64,000 bases of DNA from the NCBI RefSeq assembly GCF_014050225.1, contig NZ_JACFXV010000044.1:1-64000 (forward strand), given 5' to 3'. Position 1 is the stretch's first letter. Every line of letters begins with the position of its first letter. The stretch comes from Stappia albiluteola. GTDB taxonomy: Bacteria; Pseudomonadota; Alphaproteobacteria; Rhizobiales; Stappiaceae. The notes under the pieces were generated by a model. The model saw only the letters and a program-made list of their open reading frames with translations, was not told the origin of the DNA and ran no database searches. Made by a program: the position numbers and the translations under genes. Of this stretch, positions 55,032 through 64,000 are shown piece after piece.

Positions 55032-58000
55032 ATGGCTGAACGAATCTATTCATTAGAGCCGATGCCAGCACGCCCGAGCCTTTTCACCATTCCGCCGACC
55101 GCACCATTCCTGGAAACGCTGGTCGATGCCCTTGTCGAGGGGCGCCTGGTGCCGGGCTTCGATCCGAAATCCGATCCCCTCTCGCTCGCGGATGTGACGC
55201 TCTACCTGCCGACCCGGCGCGCGGCGCGCGCCCTGCCGGACCTGTTTCGTCGGAGGCTTGGAACATCGGCCAGCCTGCTCCCCGTCATCCGACCGCTCGG
55301 CGACGTGGATGAGGATGAGCATGTGCTGCGTGCCGCACCGGACGCGACCGGCCTGCCGCCGCCCATCCCGCCGATGGAACGTCTGCTCGCGATGACGCGG
55401 CTGGTGCGCGGCTGGAAGGGGGCACTGCGCAGGGACGTGCTTGGCCTATCGCCGGACGAGCCGCTGCGCCTTCCAGCCTCCGCCGCCGATGCGGCGTGGC
55501 TTGCCGGCGACCTGCTGTCGCTGATGGACGAGGTTGCAACCGAAGAGGCGGGCTGGGCCGGTCTTCTTTCGCTCGTGCCGGACGACCACGCCCGCTACTG
55601 GCAGATCACGCTCGACTTCCTGAAGATCGCCATGGAGGCATGGCCGGCATATCTCACAGAGCACGGGGCGATGGACCCGAAGGCGCGGCGCTCGGCGCTC
55701 ATTCGCAGGGAGGCGGAGCGGCTCGCCGCCACGCCTCCGCGCGGGCCCGTCATTGTGGCCGGAACCACAGGCTCCATTCCCGCGACGGCGGCGTTGCTGA
55801 AGGCTGTCGCCAGTTTGCCGACAGGGGCAATTGTCCTGCCCGGCCTCGATCTCGGCCTGGATGACAGAAGCTACGAGGCCTTGGGCGCCCCGGGCGAGGA
55901 AATCGCCGTTCCCGGTCACCCGCAATACAGTCTGAAACAGCTTCTTGCCGCGCTGGGAGCCACGCGGGCCGATGTGATGCCGCTCGCGACGGCGGAAAGT
56001 GCGCCGCTCGCCAGCCGCGAAAATCTGGTGTCGAAGGCGCTCCTTCCCGCGGAGACGACCGATGCCTGGCCCGGCTTTCTGAAGAGCGTGCCGGTGGCGG
56101 AGCGCAGCAGAGCCTTCGGGGACGTTTCCCTGCTCGTCGCACGCAACGAGGCGGAGGAAGCGCTGGCGGTATCTGTGGCGCTGCGCGAAGCGGTGGAAGC
56201 AGGCCTGACGGTATCGCTTGTTTCGCCCGATCGTACCCTGGCCCGGCGCGTGGCCGTCGATCTCGCGCGTTGGGGAATAAACGTCGACGATTCCGCAGGT
56301 CGCCCGCTCGACCAGACGCCTCCGGCGATCCTGGCTACCCTTGCCGCAGGGCTGGCGCTCGGCGGCATGGAGCCGGTCGATCTGCTCGCTCTCCTGAAAC
56401 ACCCGCTTGCGCGCTTCGGCTGGCAGGCAAAGGAGGTGAGAGCCGCAGCGCGCGCGCTTGAGCGTGGCGTCCTGCGCGGGCCGCGCGCCCGTCCCGGCAC
56501 GGCGGGCCTGAAGGCGGCAATCGCGGCGGCTCGCAGCGCGATCGAGGATCGGCATACGCCGCGCTGGAAGAAACTGGTCGATGACGACTGGCTCGCTGTC
56601 GAGGAACTCGCCGACCGCCTGGCGAACGCATTGTCTCCACTCGAAACGCTGCTTGCCGCCTCGGGGGAACTGCCGGTCGAAGAGCTTGTGCGCGCGCATC
56701 TGGAGTGTCTGTCGCGGATCGGGCGCGACGAAACGGGCAGCGATGCGGAGGTCTATGCCGGCGAGGCCGGCGACGCGCTCGCGCTTGCCATGTCCTCGCT
56801 GCTCGAGGCCGGCGACACCGGCCTTACGGTTCCCGCAGTTGAGTGGCCCGCCGTCTTCGCCGCGCTGATTTCCGGCATCAACGTGCGCCGCCGGCTGCCG
56901 GGCGATCCGAGGATCGCGATCCTCGGCCCGCTGGAAGCGCGCCTGCAGCGGCCCGATATCGTCATTCTCGGCGGCCTCAACGAGGGGACCTGGCCGCAGC
57001 GCATGCGCAACGATCCCTGGCTCAATCGGCCGATGAAGCGGGATATCGGACTGGAACCGCCGGAGCGGCGTATCGGTGCCGCAGCGCATGACTTTTGCGA
57101 AGGCATGGGCGCGACCCGGGTCATACTGTCACGGGCGGAGCGGGCCGATGGCGCCCCGACGGTGACTTCGCGCTGGCTGCAACGGCTGACGACCCTGCTT
57201 GGCAAGGAAGTTACGACGGAGATGCGGGAGCGGGGCGAGCGCTACCGCCGTCTCGCGGGGCTGCTCGACCGCCTCGACGAGCCTGTCGTGCCTGCGTCGC
57301 GGCCGGCGCCGAAGCCGCCGCTTGCCGCGCGGCCCGACCGGCTTTCCGTCACCGAGATCGAGACGTTGATCCGCGATCCCTATGCGATCTTCGCCAGGCG
57401 TATCCTGAGGCTGGACGAAGTTGAGCCGATCGGTGGCGAGCCCGGAGCATCCGAGCGCGGACAGATCATCCATGACTGCCTCGCCCGCTTTCTGGAAAAC
57501 TGGAAAGGGCCGTTCGACAGTTCGGCGCTCGATGAACTGATCGCGATAGGCCGGGATCGATTTGCGCCGCTTGAAGCCTTTCCGGCCGTCAAGGCGCTCT
57601 GGTGGCCCCGTTTCCTGCGCGTTGCGCAGGCTTTCGTCGGCTTCGAGGCGGAACGCTCCCCGCAGCTTGTCGGACGCCATCTGGAAATCGGCGGCGGCAT
57701 GGAGATCTCCTTCCCGGGCGCTCGCACGGTCCGCCTCGTCGGCCGTGCCGACCGTATCGACGAAATGGCCGACGGCTCGCTGGCGATCATCGACTACAAG
57801 ACCGGCCAGCCACCGTCGCTAAAGCAGGTGGAGGCATTGCTCGCGCCGCAAATGCCGCTCGAAGCGGCACTCGTGCGGGCGGGCGGGTTCGACGGGATTT
57901 CTTCGGATGCTCATGTCTCGGAGCTTGTCTACATCCGGCTTTCCGGCGGCAAGCCGCCGCTCGATGTCCTGCCACGCAATCCGAAGGAACGGTCGATCTC

Positions 58001-58172
58001 CGAACTTGCGGAGGACGCGCTCGCGCGCACGACGCAACTGATTGCGGCTTACGAGAAACCGGACAAGGGTTACCTGTCGCGCGCCCGCGTGATGGAGGAG
58101 CGCGCCTTCGGTGGTGCTTATGACCATCTGGCCCGCGTGCAGGAATGGTCGCTCGGCGAGGGAGAGGACTAG
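55032..58172 (+). CDS. addB: Double-strand break repair protein AddB
   Basis: A 1046-residue subunit of the AddAB helicase-nuclease, which resects broken DNA ends to load RecA (the RecBCD counterpart). The N-terminal IPP-x-APFLETLVDAL region, LPTRRAARAL, the ILGGLNEGTWPQ region and a C-terminal PD-(D/E)XK nuclease (LAIIDYKTGQPP) fit alphaproteobacterial AddB. The start may instead be the ATG at 55062. The stop TAG uses TA plus the first G of an inserted element (58172-58330); before insertion it was probably TAA overlapping the addA start. Confidence 0.93.
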   Translation: MAERIYSLEPMPARPSLFTIPPTAPFLETLVDALVEGRLVPGFDPKSDPLSLADVTLYLPTRRAARALPDLFRRRLGTSASLLPVIRPLGDVDEDEHVLRAAPDATGLPPPIPPMERLLAMTRLVRGWKGALRRDVLGLSPDEPLRLPASAADAAWLAGDLLSLMDEVATEEAGWAGLLSLVPDDHARYWQITLDFLKIAMEAWPAYLTEHGAMDPKARRSALIRREAERLAATPPRGPVIVAGTTGSIPATAALLKAVASLPTGAIVLPGLDLGLDDRSYEALGAPGEEIAVPGHPQYSLKQLLAALGATRADVMPLATAESAPLASRENLVSKALLPAETTDAWPGFLKSVPVAERSRAFGDVSLLVARNEAEEALAVSVALREAVEAGLTVSLVSPDRTLARRVAVDLARWGINVDDSAGRPLDQTPPAILATLAAGLALGGMEPVDLLALLKHPLARFGWQAKEVRAAARALERGVLRGPRARPGTAGLKAAIAAARSAIEDRHTPRWKKLVDDDWLAVEELADRLANALSPLETLLAASGELPVEELVRAHLECLSRIGRDETGSDAEVYAGEAGDALALAMSSLLEAGDTGLTVPAVEWPAVFAALISGINVRRRLPGDPRIAILGPLEARLQRPDIVILGGLNEGTWPQRMRNDPWLNRPMKRDIGLEPPERRIGAAAHDFCEGMGATRVILSRAERADGAPTVTSRWLQRLTTLLGKEVTTEMRERGERYRRLAGLLDRLDEPVVPASRPAPKPPLAARPDRLSVTEIETLIRDPYAIFARRILRLDEVEPIGGEPGASERGQIIHDCLARFLENWKGPFDSSALDELIAIGRDRFAPLEAFPAVKALWWPRFLRVAQAFVGFEAERSPQLVGRHLEIGGGMEISFPGARTVRLVGRADRIDEMADGSLAIIDYKTGQPPSLKQVEALLAPQMPLEAALVRAGGFDGISSDAHVSELVYIRLSGGKPPLDVLPRNPKERSISELAEDALARTTQLIAAYEKPDKGYLSRARVMEERAFGGAYDHLARVQEWSLGEGED

Positions 58173-58330
58173 GGGCAGGACTCACTAATTAGACTGGAAT
58201 GGCGATCGAGATGACGAGAGATGGAAGGAATAGCGCGAAGATCGGGGTCATACCCCCGGTCGAGGGCTTTGACGCGGCAGATCGAAGTCAGCTCGATCGC
58301 CATTCCAGCCAAATTAATGGGTCCTGCCCC
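58172..58330. mobile_element. MITE-like element with 39-bp inverted repeats in the addB-addA junction
   Basis: The 159-bp element has arms at 58172-58210 and 58292-58330 that match as inverted repeats at 35 of 39 positions (ends GGGGCAGGAC; inner CTGGAATGGCGATCGAG identical). TGAC/GTCA extends the pairing inward. It is flanked by TA on both sides (58170-58171 and 58331-58332), as expected for a TA target duplication. It encodes no protein. The interior has a small GGGG/CCCC hairpin. It fits a non-autonomous IS630/Tc1-type MITE; a REP-doublet (REPIN) is the alternative. Only one copy is in this window. Confidence 0.75.
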
Positions 58331-58332
58331 TA

Positions 58333-61300
58333 ATGAACCGCCCGCAAATCCCGGCGTCGACCCTGCATCGCCAGGCCACGGCCGCCGATCCGGCGACGTC
58401 AGCCTGGGTGAGCGCCAATGCCGGTTCCGGCAAAACCTTCGTCCTCGCTCGTCGTGTCGTCCGCCTGCTGCTTGCGGGAACCGAGCCTTCGCGCATCCTG
58501 TGCCTGACCTTCACCAAGGCTGCCGCTGCCGAAATGGCGACCCGCGTCTTCGAGACCCTGGGCGCCTGGACCGGGTTCGATGACGAAGCCCTGGCGGAAG
58601 AGCTTGAGGACATCGAGGGCAGAAGGCCCACGGCGGCGCGGATCGCCCGTGCGCGGCACCTTTTCGCCAAGGCGCTTGAAACGCCGGGCGGTCTCAAGAT
58701 CCAGACGATCCACGCCTTCTGCGAGGCCCTGCTGCATCAGTTCCCGCTGGAAGCCAATGTCGCCGGCCATTTCACCGTGCTCGACGACAGGTTGTCGGCG
58801 GAGCTGCTTGCCGAAGCCCGGGCGCGGGTGCTGAACGCGGCCGAAAACGAGCCGGAGAGCGCATTGGGGCAGGCGCTCTCCTTCCTCATCGGCGAGATGG
58901 CGGATCTTTCGGTCGAAGGCGCGCTCAAGGAGATGGTCGGCCGGCGCGACGCTTTCCTGCGCTGGATCGTCGACTATCCGTCGCTGGAGGACGGACTTGC
59001 CGACCTTGCGCGGCGTTTCGGCGTCACGCCCGGCGAGAAGGTGGACGACATCGAGCAGGAAATCCTCGATGGATCGCTGTTCGATGACAGCGCGAAGGCG
59101 GCGCTTGCCGATGCGTTGAGCGGTGGCGGTGTCACCGACCGCAGGAATGCCGAAGCGATCCGGCGTGTGATCGGGCAGGACGGGGCGCCTTTCCGCGATA
59201 TCTGGCTGGAGATATTCCTGACCAAATCGCTTGAGCCGCGCAAATCCCTGGCGACGAAGGCGGTCGCTGCGGTGCATCCGCATCTTGCCGCGCTGATGGG
59301 AGAGGAACAGGCACGCCTCCTCGCCTTGCTCGACCGCCGCCGCGCGGTCCTGACGATGGAGGGGACGGCGGCGATCCTGCGTTTGGCGGATGCCATGCTT
59401 GGCGCCTACGAGACCGAAAAGACCCGCCGCGGCCTGCTCGACTTCGAGGATCTTGTGGTGCGCGCGGCCAACCTGCTTTCGCGTTCGGATGCCGCCCTTT
59501 GGGTGCAGTACAAGCTCGACAGGGGGCTCGACCATATCCTTGTCGACGAGGCGCAGGACACCAGTCCGCGGCAATGGGAAGTGATCCGGGCGCTGGCGGA
59601 GGAGTTTTTCGCAGGGGATGGTGCGCGCGATACTGCGCGGACCATTTTCGCGGTCGGCGACGAGAAGCAGTCGATCTATTCCTTCCAGGGAGCGGTGCCG
59701 GCGCATTTCGCCCGCATGCGCAGGCACTTCCAGCAGCAGGCGGCAAAGGCTGCGACCTCGTTCGAAGCGGTCGACCTGACGCTTTCCTTCCGCTCGACGC
59801 CTGATGTGCTCGGCGCGGTCGACAAGGTTTTCGCCGATCCATCCGCGCGCAAGGGCCTGTCGCAGGACGGCGACGCGCCCGTGCACGAGGCCATTCGCCG
59901 CAACGATCCCGGTCTGGTGGAAATCTGGCCGCTCGAAGCGGAAGAAGAGGTCGAGGCGTCCGACGACTGGACGGCGCCGATAGACCGGGTCTCCGCGTCG
60001 AGCCCGATGATGCGCGTGGCGCGGCGGATCGCGCAGGCGGTCGATGAGTGGTGCACGAGTGGTGCAGCAACGGCCGGTGATGTGCTGGTCCTGGTGCGCA
60101 AACGGGGGCCGTTTGTCGAAGCGTTGACGCGGGAGATGAAGCGGCTCGGTGTTCCGGTTGCCGGCAGCGACCGGCTGGTGCTGAGCGAGCATATCGCGGT
60201 GCTGGATCTCGTCGCGCTCGGCCGGTTCCTGTTGTTGCCGGAGGACGATCTTTCGCTTGCCGCGGTGCTGAAGAGCCCGCTCTTCGGCCTGGACGACGAC
60301 GCGTTGTTCGAGATCGCGCGTGATACTCCGGAGCAGCCGAGGGCCGGCACGCTGTGGCAGTCACTGCTGCGGCATGCGAGCGCCAATGAACGCTGGGACA
60401 AGATACGCGAGCAGCTGGAGACCTGGCGCCGTCGGGCCGATTTCATGCCGCCTTTCGAATTCTATTCCCGTCTTCTGGGAGCCGATGGCGGGCGCGGCCG
60501 CTTTCGGTCCCGCTTCGGCGACGAGGTGGACGACATCCTCGACGAGTTCCTCGCCCTGACCATCGTCTTCGAGCAGACGGGCACGCCGGGGCTCGAAGGC
60601 TTTCTCGCCTGGCTAGCGGCTGCCCCCACCGAGATCAAGCGGGAACTCTCAAGCGCCGAGGGCGTGGTGCGCATCATGACGGTGCACGGCGCCAAGGGCC
60701 TCGAGGCTCCGGTAGTCATTCTCGCCGATCCGGGGGCGGCGCCCGTCTCGGCGCGGCACGATCCGACCATGCTGGAATTTGCGCTAGGTAGCGATGAAGA
60801 CCGCCCGCCGGCGCTCGTCTGGCTGCCCGGCAAGGCAGGGCGCACCGCCTGGCACGAGGAGGCGCTGGCAGACCTGCGCGGCAAGGCGGAGGAGGAATAT
60901 CGCCGCCTTCTCTATGTCGCCATGACGCGCGCGAAGGATCGGCTGGTGGTCTGCGGCTGGACCGGCAAGACCGCGCCCCGGGAAGATACCTGGTACGCAC
61001 TGGTCAATCGGGCGCTGGCAGGGGATTCCACGGAAGAATTTTCGGCGGACGGGAGCCTTTCCCGCCTGCTGTGGCGAAGGGAAGGCCAGAAGGCGGTGGT
61101 CCCGATAGTTGCCGAAGGTTCCGGTAAGACGGAGGCGACCCGGTCGATCGATCGTCCCGCCTGGCTGGACCGGCCGGCATCGGCGCCGGTTCGCCAGCGC
61201 CGCCTACAGCCCTCGAAGGCCTTCGAGGCGATGGAGGCGAAGGAAGGCGTCGAAGCGCTCAGCGGCGCGGCAATGCTGGGGGCCGTGCGGGGGCCTTCCG

Positions 61301-61821
61301 ACTGGGCGCTGGAGCGGGGCCGGTTGGTCCACCGGATGCTGGAGGTCCTGCCGGAGGTTTCGCCGGAAATGCGGATTGAAGCCGCCGACCGGTTCCTGAA
61401 CCGCGCCTTGCCCTCAGCTTTTGCCGGCGAGAAGGATGGCGTGCTTGCGGAAGTGCTGGCGATTCTCGCGGACGCGCGTTTTGCCGAAGTCTTTTCCGCC
61501 AGAGCCCGCGCCGAAGTGCCGATTGTCGGCCAGATGCAAGCCCCCGACGGCGAGATCGTCGCCGTTTCGGGGCAGATCGACCGTCTGTGCGTGACCGAAG
61601 AGGAGGTGCTCATAGTCGACTACAAGACCAACAGGCTGCTTCCGGCTGATATCGACAGCGTTCCTCTCGATTATGTGACGCAGCTTGGCGTCTATCGCCA
61701 CCTCCTGAAGGGCATCTATCCGGATCGCCTCATCCGGGCGGCACTGTTGTGGACTTCCGGTCCGGTTCTCATGGAAATTCCAGCCGAAAAGATGGATGCC
61801 GCTCTTCGCGCGCTGTCGTAA
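58333..61821 (+). CDS. addA: Double-strand break repair helicase AddA
   Basis: A 1162-residue UvrD-type helicase and nuclease subunit. Motif I is NAGSGKT near residue 36, Ia is LTFTKAAAAEMA, II is VDEAQDTSPRQW, III is VGDEKQSIYSFQGA, V is MTVHGAKGLEAPVV and VI is VAMTRAKDRL. The C-terminal nuclease has LIVDYKTNRL. The ATG at 58333 directly follows the right TA of the inserted element and has no ribosome site, since CCTGCCCC precedes it. Translation may have originally been coupled to addB. Confidence 0.95.
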   Translation: MNRPQIPASTLHRQATAADPATSAWVSANAGSGKTFVLARRVVRLLLAGTEPSRILCLTFTKAAAAEMATRVFETLGAWTGFDDEALAEELEDIEGRRPTAARIARARHLFAKALETPGGLKIQTIHAFCEALLHQFPLEANVAGHFTVLDDRLSAELLAEARARVLNAAENEPESALGQALSFLIGEMADLSVEGALKEMVGRRDAFLRWIVDYPSLEDGLADLARRFGVTPGEKVDDIEQEILDGSLFDDSAKAALADALSGGGVTDRRNAEAIRRVIGQDGAPFRDIWLEIFLTKSLEPRKSLATKAVAAVHPHLAALMGEEQARLLALLDRRRAVLTMEGTAAILRLADAMLGAYETEKTRRGLLDFEDLVVRAANLLSRSDAALWVQYKLDRGLDHILVDEAQDTSPRQWEVIRALAEEFFAGDGARDTARTIFAVGDEKQSIYSFQGAVPAHFARMRRHFQQQAAKAATSFEAVDLTLSFRSTPDVLGAVDKVFADPSARKGLSQDGDAPVHEAIRRNDPGLVEIWPLEAEEEVEASDDWTAPIDRVSASSPMMRVARRIAQAVDEWCTSGAATAGDVLVLVRKRGPFVEALTREMKRLGVPVAGSDRLVLSEHIAVLDLVALGRFLLLPEDDLSLAAVLKSPLFGLDDDALFEIARDTPEQPRAGTLWQSLLRHASANERWDKIREQLETWRRRADFMPPFEFYSRLLGADGGRGRFRSRFGDEVDDILDEFLALTIVFEQTGTPGLEGFLAWLAAAPTEIKRELSSAEGVVRIMTVHGAKGLEAPVVILADPGAAPVSARHDPTMLEFALGSDEDRPPALVWLPGKAGRTAWHEEALADLRGKAEEEYRRLLYVAMTRAKDRLVVCGWTGKTAPREDTWYALVNRALAGDSTEEFSADGSLSRLLWRREGQKAVVPIVAEGSGKTEATRSIDRPAWLDRPASAPVRQRRLQPSKAFEAMEAKEGVEALSGAAMLGAVRGPSDWALERGRLVHRMLEVLPEVSPEMRIEAADRFLNRALPSAFAGEKDGVLAEVLAILADARFAEVFSARARAEVPIVGQMQAPDGEIVAVSGQIDRLCVTEEEVLIVDYKTNRLLPADIDSVPLDYVTQLGVYRHLLKGIYPDRLIRAALLWTSGPVLMEIPAEKMDAALRALS

Positions 61822-61967
61822 CGGATTTGTGCGGGGCACGTCTTGCTTCCCGGCCGACGGGCGCGGGCCACTTAACCCTTGCTTGACGGAATGGGCGGCA
61901 ATTCCTACCTTCGAACCAACTCGAGCGGCCTGCCCGGTGGCATGCCCGGATGATTGTGAGGCAAGAC

Positions 61968-62288
61968 ATGGCAACTGATGTCGTCACCGATGACACCTTC
62001 GAGACGGACGTCCTGAACTCGTCCGAGCCCGTAGTGGTCGATTTCTGGGCCGAATGGTGCGGTCCCTGCAAGATGATCGCTCCGGCGCTGGAGGAGATCT
62101 CAACCGAGCTCAAGGGACAGGTGAAGATCGCCAAGCTCAATGTCGACGAGAACCAGAATACCGCCATCAAATACGGTGTGCGGTCGATCCCGACACTGAT
62201 CGTCTTCAAGAACGGCGAGCCGGTCGCTACCCAGGTGGGTGCCGCGCCGAAGAACCGGCTGTCGGACTGGATCAAGAGCTCGACCTGA
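61968..62288 (+). CDS. trxA: Thioredoxin
   Basis: A 106-residue thioredoxin, the general cytosolic disulfide reductant. The active site is [13 protein letters not shown], and the cis-proline is in [12 protein letters not shown]. The ATG at 61968 gives the standard start (MATDVV); the longer frame adds six residues. Location after addA is typical for rhizobia. Confidence 0.97.
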   Translation: MATDVVTDDTFETDVLNSSEPVVVDFWAEWCGPCKMIAPALEEISTELKGQVKIAKLNVDENQNTAIKYGVRSIPTLIVFKNGEPVATQVGAAPKNRLSDWIKSST

Positions 62289-62353
62289 TAGGGCAGGCCC
62301 GGATAGATAACGGGCTGAAGCTCCGATCCGGTCGGTGGATCGCATTCGAATAC

Positions 62354-62383
62354 GCGCCTCTGAAACCGCTGTTTCAGGGGCGC
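62354..62383. other. Stable stem-loop between trxA and grpE
   Basis: A 13-bp stem (GCGCCTCTGAAAC with GTTTCAGGGGCGC, one G-T pair) and a CGCT loop. There is no T tract. It may be the trxA 3' end or a leader structure of grpE. No CIRCE-type heat-shock operator (TTAGCACTC-N9-GAGTGCTAA) is visible before grpE. Confidence 0.5.
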
Positions 62384-62558
62384 GGCCATGATGATGTCCC
62401 GCTTCAGGCCCTGCCGCAGGCCCTTCAGGCTTTACGCCTGAGAAAATGCGTGTATGACGGGAGCCGGCACTGGCCGCTGAATCCGAACCATTGCTCCCGA
62501 TTTGCCCCGGTTTGTGCCGCCCCCGTCGGGCATAATGAGATGACGAGTTGAGCGTGAT

Positions 62559-63197
62559 ATGAACGAAAACGGCAAGACTCCCGAAACTTCCGAAAACACG
62601 GCCGACCCGCAGCAGGCGAACGCTGCGCAGTCCACCGCGGGCCCCTCGGTTGGCGGTGAAGGCGACGCCCTCTCAGCTCTTGCTGCGGAAAACGCAGAAC
62701 TCAAGGATCGCACCTTGCGGGTGATGGCGGAGATGGAAAATCTGCGCCGCCGCACGGAGAAGGAAATCCGTGACGCCAAGCAATATTCGGTGGCCGGATT
62801 TGCACGCGACATGCTGGCGGTGACCGATAATCTGCGCCGCGCGCTGGAATCTCTTTCGTCCGATGCGCGCGATAGCGCCGATGAAGCGATGAAGGGCCTG
62901 ATCGCGGGCGTCGAGATGACCGAGCGAGAGATGCTCAATCAACTCGAGAAGCACGGGGTCAAGAAGCTCGATCCGCAAGGGCAGAAGTTCGACCCGCATT
63001 TCCATCAGGCAATGTTCGAGGTGCCGAACCCCTCCATTCCCGCCAATACCGTGGTGCAGGTGATGCAGGCCGGCTATACGATCGGTGACCGGGTCCTGCG
63101 CCCGGCGCTCGTCGGCGTCTCCAAGGGCGGCCCGAAGGAAGCAGGCGCAGCAAACGGCGACGCACAACCAGGCGCGACTGTCGACAAGACGGCCTGA
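62559..63197 (+). CDS. grpE: Nucleotide exchange factor GrpE
   Basis: A 212-residue cochaperone that promotes ADP release from DnaK. An acidic, disordered N-terminal tail (about 1-40) is followed by the long coiled-coil helix ([27 protein letters not shown]) and the beta-rich C-terminal domain ([41 protein letters not shown]). hrcA, often upstream in rhizobia, is not here. The ribosome site is weak. Confidence 0.95.
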   Translation: MNENGKTPETSENTADPQQANAAQSTAGPSVGGEGDALSALAAENAELKDRTLRVMAEMENLRRRTEKEIRDAKQYSVAGFARDMLAVTDNLRRALESLSSDARDSADEAMKGLIAGVEMTEREMLNQLEKHGVKKLDPQGQKFDPHFHQAMFEVPNPSIPANTVVQVMQAGYTIGDRVLRPALVGVSKGGPKEAGAANGDAQPGATVDKTA

Positions 63198-63271
63198 CGC
63201 CGCACTGACTCCCTGGCTGCGCGTCCGTCCGCCACCGGCGGAGTATTGAACTCGTTGGTCCGGGGGCGCCG

Positions 63272-63883
63272 ATGCTGCTTATCCTCGACTTTCTCGGTGT
63301 GGCGATCTTCGCGATCACAGGCGCGATCGTCGCATCGCGCCTGAAGCTCGACATAATCGCTTTCCTGTTTTTCGCGACTTTTACCGGCATCGGCGGCGGC
63401 ACGGCCCGAGACCTGCTGCTTGGGGTTCCCGTTTTCTGGGTCGAGGATCAGACCTATCTGATCGTCTGCCTCCTCGTCGGCGCCGCCATGTGGTTCGCCG
63501 CGCCGCTTTTCGAAAGCTGGGGCAAGCCGTTGCGATGGGCGGACGCCGTCGGGATCTCCGCCTATTCGGTCATGGGGGCGGCCAAGACGCTGTCGCAGGG
63601 CGATGTGGCAGTGGTCGCGGTTCTCATGGGAGTGGCGACGGCAACCTTCGGCGGGATCATTCGCGATACGATCGCCGGCCAGCCGTCCGCCCTGGTGAAA
63701 TCCGAAATCTACCTCACCGCCGCCTTCGCCGGAGCCGCGGGATATGTCTGCCTGACGCTTCTTGGCGTCGGAAACTGGCCGGCGGCAATCGCGGGTGGGG
63801 CATTCGCCTTCGCTCTTCGGGCGGGAGCGATCCAATATGGCTGGAGCCTGCCCGGATATCGCCCTCCGGACACGGCGGAATAA
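63272..63883 (+). CDS. Trimeric intracellular cation (TRIC) channel family protein (UPF0126/YicG-like)
   Basis: A 203-residue membrane protein with about six to seven helices in two homologous halves. Each half bears the family glycine motif (GIGGGTARDLLLG near residue 39, and TFGGIIRDTIAG near 125). Bacterial TRIC proteins form potassium-permeable trimers; the physiological role is unclear. Start at ATG 63272 just inside the inner membrane helix. Confidence 0.9.
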   Translation: MLLILDFLGVAIFAITGAIVASRLKLDIIAFLFFATFTGIGGGTARDLLLGVPVFWVEDQTYLIVCLLVGAAMWFAAPLFESWGKPLRWADAVGISAYSVMGAAKTLSQGDVAVVAVLMGVATATFGGIIRDTIAGQPSALVKSEIYLTAAFAGAAGYVCLTLLGVGNWPAAIAGGAFAFALRAGAIQYGWSLPGYRPPDTAE

Positions 63884-63900
63884 TTCCCGAAGTGGAATTG

Positions 63901-64000
63901 TCAGGCGGCGTCGCGGTGCTGCGGCGCGCCGAGAGCGGGCGCGGAAGTCGCGTCGGAAACCGCTTTCAGCCGGTCGGCCTCTTCATGCCAATGACTTGCC
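63901..64000 (-). CDS. 3' end of an unidentified minus-strand gene (partial)
   Basis: The last 32 codons and a TGA (63901-63903) are open to the window edge on the minus strand, encoding an Ala-rich, charged C-terminus (SHWHEEADRLKAVSD, ending QHRDA). The codon choice fits a real gene. Too short to identify; a 17-base gap with a small AATTCC/GGAATT hairpin separates it from the TRIC gene. Confidence 0.55.
   Translation of the reverse strand, partial: ASHWHEEADRLKAVSDATSAPALGAPQHRDAA

Overview
The window looks like a chromosomal segment of an alphaproteobacterium of the order Hyphomicrobiales (Rhizobiales). The reasons are the gene order zapE-mdh-sucC-sucD-sucA-sucB-lpdA, F1 ATPase genes atpHAGDC without F0 genes, the pckA / chvI-chvG-hprK / EIIA-HPr / ahcY neighbourhood, a DivL-type kinase beside tsaE and addB-addA, high GC, and small families such as an Omp19-like lipoprotein and a GcrA-type zinc-finger-like peptide. 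I cannot fix the genus. A SucB with two lipoyl domains argues against assuming a standard Rhizobium or Brucella.

Layout. 1-1.05 kb: an IS30-family insertion sequence with its inverted repeats. 1.1-2.0 kb: a palindromic repeat and a CysZ-like membrane protein. 2.3-5.9 kb: sdhCDAB with a strong terminator. 5.9-10.0 kb: small stress or detoxification-type genes (VOC, MAPEG, two AhpD-like proteins, a degenerate ArsC-like protein, a GNAT acetyltransferase, an Omp19-like lipoprotein) and a candidate small RNA. 10.1-22.2 kb: zapE and the TCA block mdh-sucCDAB-tautomerase-SDR-lpdA. 22.2-25.8 kb: minus-strand hypothetical genes, xerC and fsa. 26.1-33.5 kb: priA and atpHAGDC. 33.6-40.1 kb: minus-strand genes for a GcrA-like peptide, an OmpA-domain lipoprotein, an L,D-transpeptidase, a MoCo-handling fusion with split XdhC, and pckA. 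40.6-46.1 kb: a MATE exporter, the ChvI/ChvG two-component system, HprK, EIIA-Man and HPr. 46.1-54.99 kb: a lytic transglycosylase, a fasciclin protein, ahcY, divL, a TsaE-sugar kinase fusion and a MurU-like nucleotidyltransferase. 55.0-63.9 kb: addB-addA, trxA, grpE, a TRIC/UPF0126 channel, and the 3' end of an unidentified minus-strand gene.

Most of the window is housekeeping: central carbon metabolism (sdh, mdh, suc, lpd, pckA), respiration (atp), envelope-stress and carbon regulation (ChvIG, HprK/PTS), cell-cycle control (divL, zapE), peptidoglycan turnover and recycling (MltB-like, L,D-transpeptidase, AmgK/MurU-like) and recombination (addAB, priA, xerC).

The most notable non-routine observation is a 159-bp element with long inverted repeats and no gene. 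It sits exactly in the addB-addA junction between duplicated TA dinucleotides, and appears to have split an ancestral TAATG stop/start overlap while preserving both reading frames. Other leads are a shared 16-bp ACGT-rich motif in the sdh and mdh promoters, two orphan terminators suggesting small RNAs, a GANTC cluster before divL, an ArsC-like protein lacking the P-loop arginine, and the two-lipoyl SucB. I found no CRISPR array, tRNA or rRNA gene, prophage or clear defence system.
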